In this document: positions 5,595 through 7,757 of the stretch, piece by piece
Position numbering within the stretch: the stretch's first letter is position 1
How the letters are laid out: every line of letters starts with the position of its first letter
Assembly (NCBI GenBank): GCA_023336875.1
Contig: JAMBLH010000030.1
Coordinates: 1-7,757 of the forward strand
Direction: 5' to 3'
DNA length: 7,757 nucleotides
DNA from: Actinomycetes bacterium
GTDB lineage: Bacteria > Actinomycetota > Acidimicrobiia > Spongiisociales > UBA5794
Notes under the pieces: generated by a model
Told to the model about the DNA's origin: nothing
The model's input: the letters and a program-made list of their open reading frames with translations, nothing else
The model's database searches: none
Made by a program: the position numbers and the translations under genes

Positions 5595-5628
5595 GGCGTC
5601 ACGCTGTCCCATCGGGCAGCGTGACGCC
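5595..5628 (+). terminator. strong hairpin terminator after the 95-aa gene, probably bidirectional
   Basis: GGCGTCACGCTG (5595-5606) and its exact reverse complement (5617-5628) form a 12-bp stem. The 10-nt loop contains CCC and GGG that can pair further. It begins 25 bp after the 95-aa gene's stop. The following bases are GTTTGGT on the + strand, only mildly T-rich, as is common in high-GC actinobacteria. It lies between convergent genes and is symmetric, so it could also stop transcripts from the lipoprotein gene on the other strand. Confidence 0.8.
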
Positions 5629-5717
5629 GTTTGGTAGATAGCGTCGACAATCTCAGTTTCCGAGGATCCCGCCCCTTCGGGCTGTAGCTGAGCCTCAGGG
5701 ACCAGGACCAGAATGGG

Positions 5718-6161
5718 TCATGCGGGAGGAGCAGGCGGCGATGGGTACTCTGTGCTGGCCTCGGGGTTTGCGGGTGCAGGTGGCGGCGGAGGCGGCTGCT
5801 GGGCCTGCTGAGCGGCCTGTTGGGCCTGATAGTCAGCAGCTTGTTGGGCCTGGACCTGATCGGCAGCACCCTTCTTTGCACCGCTTCGGCTCGCTGCCCA
5901 CACGATCCCGGCGATCAGCAATACGATAAAGATCACCACTCCCCACTTGAAGTCACTGTCTTCGGCGTCACCTGCTTCGGTGCTGCTATCAGGCGGCGAC
6001 GTAGTTGCAGGTGTCGACGTGGTGTCAGGTGCCGATGTCGTGGCTGGAGCGGACGTTGTCTCGGGACCCGAAGGGTCCAGGGTGCCGTCACCAGGGATCT
6101 CACCTTCACTCGTACATGCTGCGAGAAGCAGGGTGGCAGCAATCGCGGCAAACAGAATCAT
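5718..6161 (-). CDS. Thr/Ser/Pro-rich lipoprotein with an internal membrane helix
   Basis: This protein (147 aa from the ATG at 6161) starts with a hydrophobic signal ending in the lipobox LAAC with Cys16, so signal peptidase II processing and lipidation are expected. Residues about 17-70 are a flexible linker with TTSAP/TTSTP-type repeats and an acidic end. A membrane helix follows at about 73-91, then a positively charged SRSGAKKG, and finally a Gln/Ala-rich (101-122) and Pro-rich tail. By the positive-inside rule the tail is cytoplasmic, giving a hairpin held at both ends of an outer loop. No catalytic domain is seen; function is unknown. The start is uncertain: the signal from this ATG lacks positive charge, while the four codons just upstream would read Asn-Thr-Lys-Arg, and the GGAGG is 16 nt away. 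It faces the terminator shared with the 95-aa gene. Confidence 0.82.
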   Translation of the reverse strand: MILFAAIAATLLLAACTSEGEIPGDGTLDPSGPETTSAPATTSAPDTTSTPATTSPPDSSTEAGDAEDSDFKWGVVIFIVLLIAGIVWAASRSGAKKGAADQVQAQQAADYQAQQAAQQAQQPPPPPPAPANPEASTEYPSPPAPPA

Positions 6162-6177
6162 TCGTTTCGTATTGGAT

Positions 6178-6182
6178 CCTCC
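6178..6182 (-). promoter_or_regulatory. GGAGG upstream of the lipoprotein gene, at unusual distance
   Basis: GGAGG on the minus strand lies 16 nt before the ATG at 6161. No ATG, GTG or TTG exists in frame between them. Either the spacing is simply long or translation begins at a non-standard codon upstream, which would add the Lys-Arg that a lipoprotein signal usually has. Confidence 0.45.
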
Positions 6183-6255
6183 GTCATGATCTCTTGTGAG
6201 TCATTCGCCTCAAGCGACATCCTCGCCCCACCGAATTTCGCTTCGGACCGCAGAA

Positions 6256-7269
6256 CTACGCCGATGCCATTGTAGTTGATGGATACTCGCCGTACACGTC
6301 ATTGTAGTAGGACGAAAACCGGCTGACATGGTCGTACCCGACACTGAGCGCGACGTCTGGAATCGATCCGCCCAGGTCCCTTGCATTGAGGAGCAGACGG
6401 CGCGCTCTTGTCAGCGATCTCAATCGGAAGAAACGCATTGGCGACACACCCGTTGTGTCGTAGAAGGCGTTTCGCAATCGACGCTCCGAAACATGGGCCA
6501 CTGCACATAGTTCCGGAATTGACAGCCTGGCGCCCACGCCGCGCGGAGATAGCGTCCCGCGCTGTGAGTCAACGTAATCTATGCAGACGCTCACGAAACT
6601 CCAGCTGTCAGTCATTCTTCGGCCGACACAACGAGACGTCATGGGTTCATGCGCCAACATAGCACCAACGGATCGAAGGACGTCCTCGCTCCGAAGCAGC
6701 AGGCCACCCTCGTTGAGCTGATCACCAGCAGCGCGAAGCACTCCTGCGATCAACGCCGTGTCTGGCGCGGAGTCGAGCGCGATTACTCTCCCCCTCTCGG
6801 GAACTCGGAAATCGATTTCTCTGTACTCTGCTGATTCCTCAAGTGCACGAATACTGAGGGACGTGAAGGTGAAGTCGACTCCAGCGGGGCTGATCCCTGT
6901 GTGCTCGGCTCCCGGACCGTACAGCAGCATTGAACTCGGCTGGAGATCGATTCCGCACCACCGAGTGGACGATGGTGCGCTCGTGATCAGCGCAACAATG
7001 ATCGTATCGTCGTCAGTTGTGGTGCGGCCGATCATTGGGAACCGAGTCGACGCGCACGCAATCGTGATATCCCTCTCGACGTAGGATGTGACGATGTTTG
7101 ATCCGAAGCCACGGCCGGTACGAATGACGTCGAGCGTCAAGCCAGGAAGAGAGCCTGAATACTCGTCCGCCTCAAAGGCGATCACGGATCGTACTCCGGC
7201 GGGAGGCGACTCAACCGACCTCTCGACAACAGACGAGGCGCGATTGGCTACTTGGCTGTCGAGTGGCAT
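6256..7269 (-). CDS. AraC-family transcriptional regulator
   Basis: This 337-aa protein has an N-terminal region of about 240 residues for signal sensing or dimerisation (predicted beta-rich, e.g. MLLYGPGAEHTGI at 114-126). The C-terminal AraC/XylS double helix-turn-helix spans about 248-332. The first HTH is LSIPELCAVAHVSERRLRNAFY (249-270), and the linker is MRFFRLRSLTRARRLLLNA (278-296). The second HTH starts at SIPDVALSVGYDHVSRFSSYYNDVYGEYPS (302-331), matching the usual GF..xSxFxxxFxxxfGxSP pattern with Tyr and Glu substitutions. The length is normal for the family. The inducer is unknown. The message seems leaderless: no Shine-Dalgarno precedes the ATG at 7269 and a TATTGT box lies 8 nt before it. 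It is divergent from the radical SAM gene across 93 bp, a typical layout for a local regulator, so it probably controls that locus and perhaps itself. Confidence 0.92.
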   Translation of the reverse strand: MPLDSQVANRASSVVERSVESPPAGVRSVIAFEADEYSGSLPGLTLDVIRTGRGFGSNIVTSYVERDITIACASTRFPMIGRTTTDDDTIIVALITSAPSSTRWCGIDLQPSSMLLYGPGAEHTGISPAGVDFTFTSLSIRALEESAEYREIDFRVPERGRVIALDSAPDTALIAGVLRAAGDQLNEGGLLLRSEDVLRSVGAMLAHEPMTSRCVGRRMTDSWSFVSVCIDYVDSQRGTLSPRGVGARLSIPELCAVAHVSERRLRNAFYDTTGVSPMRFFRLRSLTRARRLLLNARDLGGSIPDVALSVGYDHVSRFSSYYNDVYGEYPSTTMASA

Positions 7270-7277
7270 GAGTACTT

Positions 7278-7283
7278 ACAATA
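7278..7283 (-). promoter_or_regulatory. candidate -10 box of the leaderless araC-family gene
   Basis: TATTGT on the minus strand (TAnnnT, four of six consensus bases) ends 8 nt before the regulator's ATG, so transcription would start at or next to the ATG. The upstream bases are C/A-rich with no ribosome site, which supports a leaderless transcript. Confidence 0.5.
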
Positions 7284-7316
7284 GGCTGCTGTTGAGGTGC
7301 TACTGCCGGTCAGACG

Positions 7317-7334
7317 TTGGAAGCCACCATCCAA
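7317..7334 (+). repeat. inverted repeat TTGGA-8-TCCAA in the divergent intergenic region
   Basis: TTGGA (7317-7321) and TCCAA (7330-7334) are exact reverse complements separated by 8 nt, a dyad about 19 nt before the GGAGG of the radical SAM gene. It could be an operator or part of a promoter for that gene. AraC-type proteins usually bind direct rather than inverted repeats, so assigning it to the neighbouring regulator is weak. Confidence 0.35.
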
Positions 7335-7352
7335 AGACAAGCAAAACGACCT

Positions 7353-7357
7353 GGAGG
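7353..7357 (+). promoter_or_regulatory. ribosome binding site deciding a GTG start
   Basis: GGAGG lies 5 nt before an in-frame GTG (7363) but 14 nt before the ATG at 7372. The spacing favours GTG as the start of the radical SAM protein. Confidence 0.65.
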
Positions 7358-7362
7358 ACGAA

Positions 7363-7757
7363 GTGCTGACGATGAAGGGACCTCCTGCATTTCACCTGCT
7401 GGCCAAGCCAACCGGCCCAATCTGCAACTTGGACTGCGAATACTGCTTCTTTCTCTCCAAGGAGATGCTCTACCCGGGAGACCGCTTCCGGATGGCGGAC
7501 GAACTCCTCGAGACGTACATAGTCCAACTCCTTGAATCTCACCTCACGCCCGATGTCACGGTGGCGTGGCAGGGTGGGGAACCCACCATGATGGGACTCG
7601 ACTTCTTTCGTCGCTCCGTTGAACTCGTCGACAAGCACCGCAAGCCACAGCAACGCATTGCGTACACGATCCAGACGAACGGCACCCTGATCGACGAGGA
7701 TTGGGCGATCTTCTTCAAGGAGAACAACTTCCTGGTCGGCCTCTCCGTCGACGGCCC
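7363..7757 (+). CDS. radical SAM enzyme, anaerobic sulfatase-maturase type (3' truncated)
   Basis: The first 131 codons are present and the frame is open to the right edge. The radical SAM iron-sulfur motif is CNLDCEYC (C21, C25, C28), preceded by FHLLAKPTGPICN as in anaerobic sulfatase-maturating enzymes and related SPASM proteins. Further family marks are the GGEPT loop (71-75) for SAM binding, TIQTNGT (102-108) and LSVDGP at the edge. Such enzymes oxidise a Cys or Ser in a sulfatase active site to formylglycine; the related SPASM group also modifies peptides, and the C-terminal part with the auxiliary clusters, which would separate these, is missing. A sulfatase gene downstream would settle it. 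The start is chosen as GTG because of GGAGG 5 nt upstream; the ATG at 7372 would shorten it by three residues. It is divergent from the AraC-type regulator. Confidence 0.88.
   Translation, partial: MLTMKGPPAFHLLAKPTGPICNLDCEYCFFLSKEMLYPGDRFRMADELLETYIVQLLESHLTPDVTVAWQGGEPTMMGLDFFRRSVELVDKHRKPQQRIAYTIQTNGTLIDEDWAIFFKENNFLVGLSVDG

Noticed and set aside
5652..5698. GCCC-CTTC-GGGC mini-hairpin and CTCAG/CTGAG dyads downstream of the lipoprotein gene
   Set aside because: Stems are 4-5 bp and could arise by chance in GC-rich sequence. The nearby 12-bp hairpin is a far better terminator.
6231..6246. CCGAA-6-TTCGG inverted repeat after the AraC-type gene
   Set aside because: The stem is only 5 bp with no T-run on the relevant strand, too weak to call a terminator.
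5820..6275. Open frame on + of 151 codons opposite the lipoprotein
   Set aside because: It is antisense to a gene with a clear lipobox and membrane helix, and its own translation is Arg/Cys-rich with no recognisable domain.

Overview
The window looks like a chromosomal segment of a high-GC actinobacterium (GC roughly 55-60% by eye), possibly Acidimicrobiia or a relative. The evidence is the large membrane-anchored alpha/beta-hydrolase with the SLMPR and GESLGS motifs typical of Actinomycetota, actinobacterial-type variants in ApbE, a Thr/Ser/Pro-rich lipoprotein, and two genes that look leaderless (a TAnnnT -10 box 7-8 nt before the start codon and no Shine-Dalgarno). No rRNA, tRNA, CRISPR array, transposase or phage gene is visible. 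Gene density is high and no stretch over 300 bases lacks a gene.

Region 1 (1-2195, + strand) is the 3' part of a tightly packed redox operon. It holds the Asp-rich C-terminus of an unseen protein, two small N-terminally anchored proteins of unknown function (120 and 121 aa), an ApbE-type FAD:protein FMN transferase, and a five-helix ferric-reductase-like membrane protein with four histidines placed to hold two b hemes. All four junctions overlap by 1 or 4 bases (TGATG, TAATG, GTGA, ATGA), so the five proteins are probably made together. The likely theme is transmembrane electron transfer to a covalently flavinylated extracytoplasmic protein. The flavin acceptor is not in the window and may be the gene cut off at the left edge.

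Region 2 (2192-5070, - strand) contains, in transcription order, the 668-aa membrane alpha/beta-hydrolase, a minimal two-helix potassium channel subunit (TVGFGD filter), and a short HPF/RaiA-type ribosome-hibernation protein. The last of these converges with the ferric-reductase gene so closely that the two stop codons overlap. The channel and hpf may have their own promoters.

Region 3 (5071-6161) has a divergent intergenic region carrying three TTCGGCRCG repeats and promoter-like elements, then a 95-aa three-helix membrane protein on + with a perfect AGGAGG. A strong 12-bp hairpin terminator follows it, and then a convergent gene for a Ser/Thr/Pro-rich lipoprotein with an additional membrane helix and a Gln/Ala/Pro-rich tail.

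Region 4 (6256-7757) holds a full-length AraC-family regulator (-) that is divergent, across 93 bp, from the start of an anaerobic sulfatase-maturase-type radical SAM enzyme (+) running off the right edge. The arrangement suggests the regulator controls the radical SAM locus, whose other genes lie outside the window.

Most genes belong to known families. The least explained material is the pair of small anchored proteins and the Asp-rich tail in the flavinylation/ferric-reductase operon. No clearly new multi-gene system is demonstrated here.
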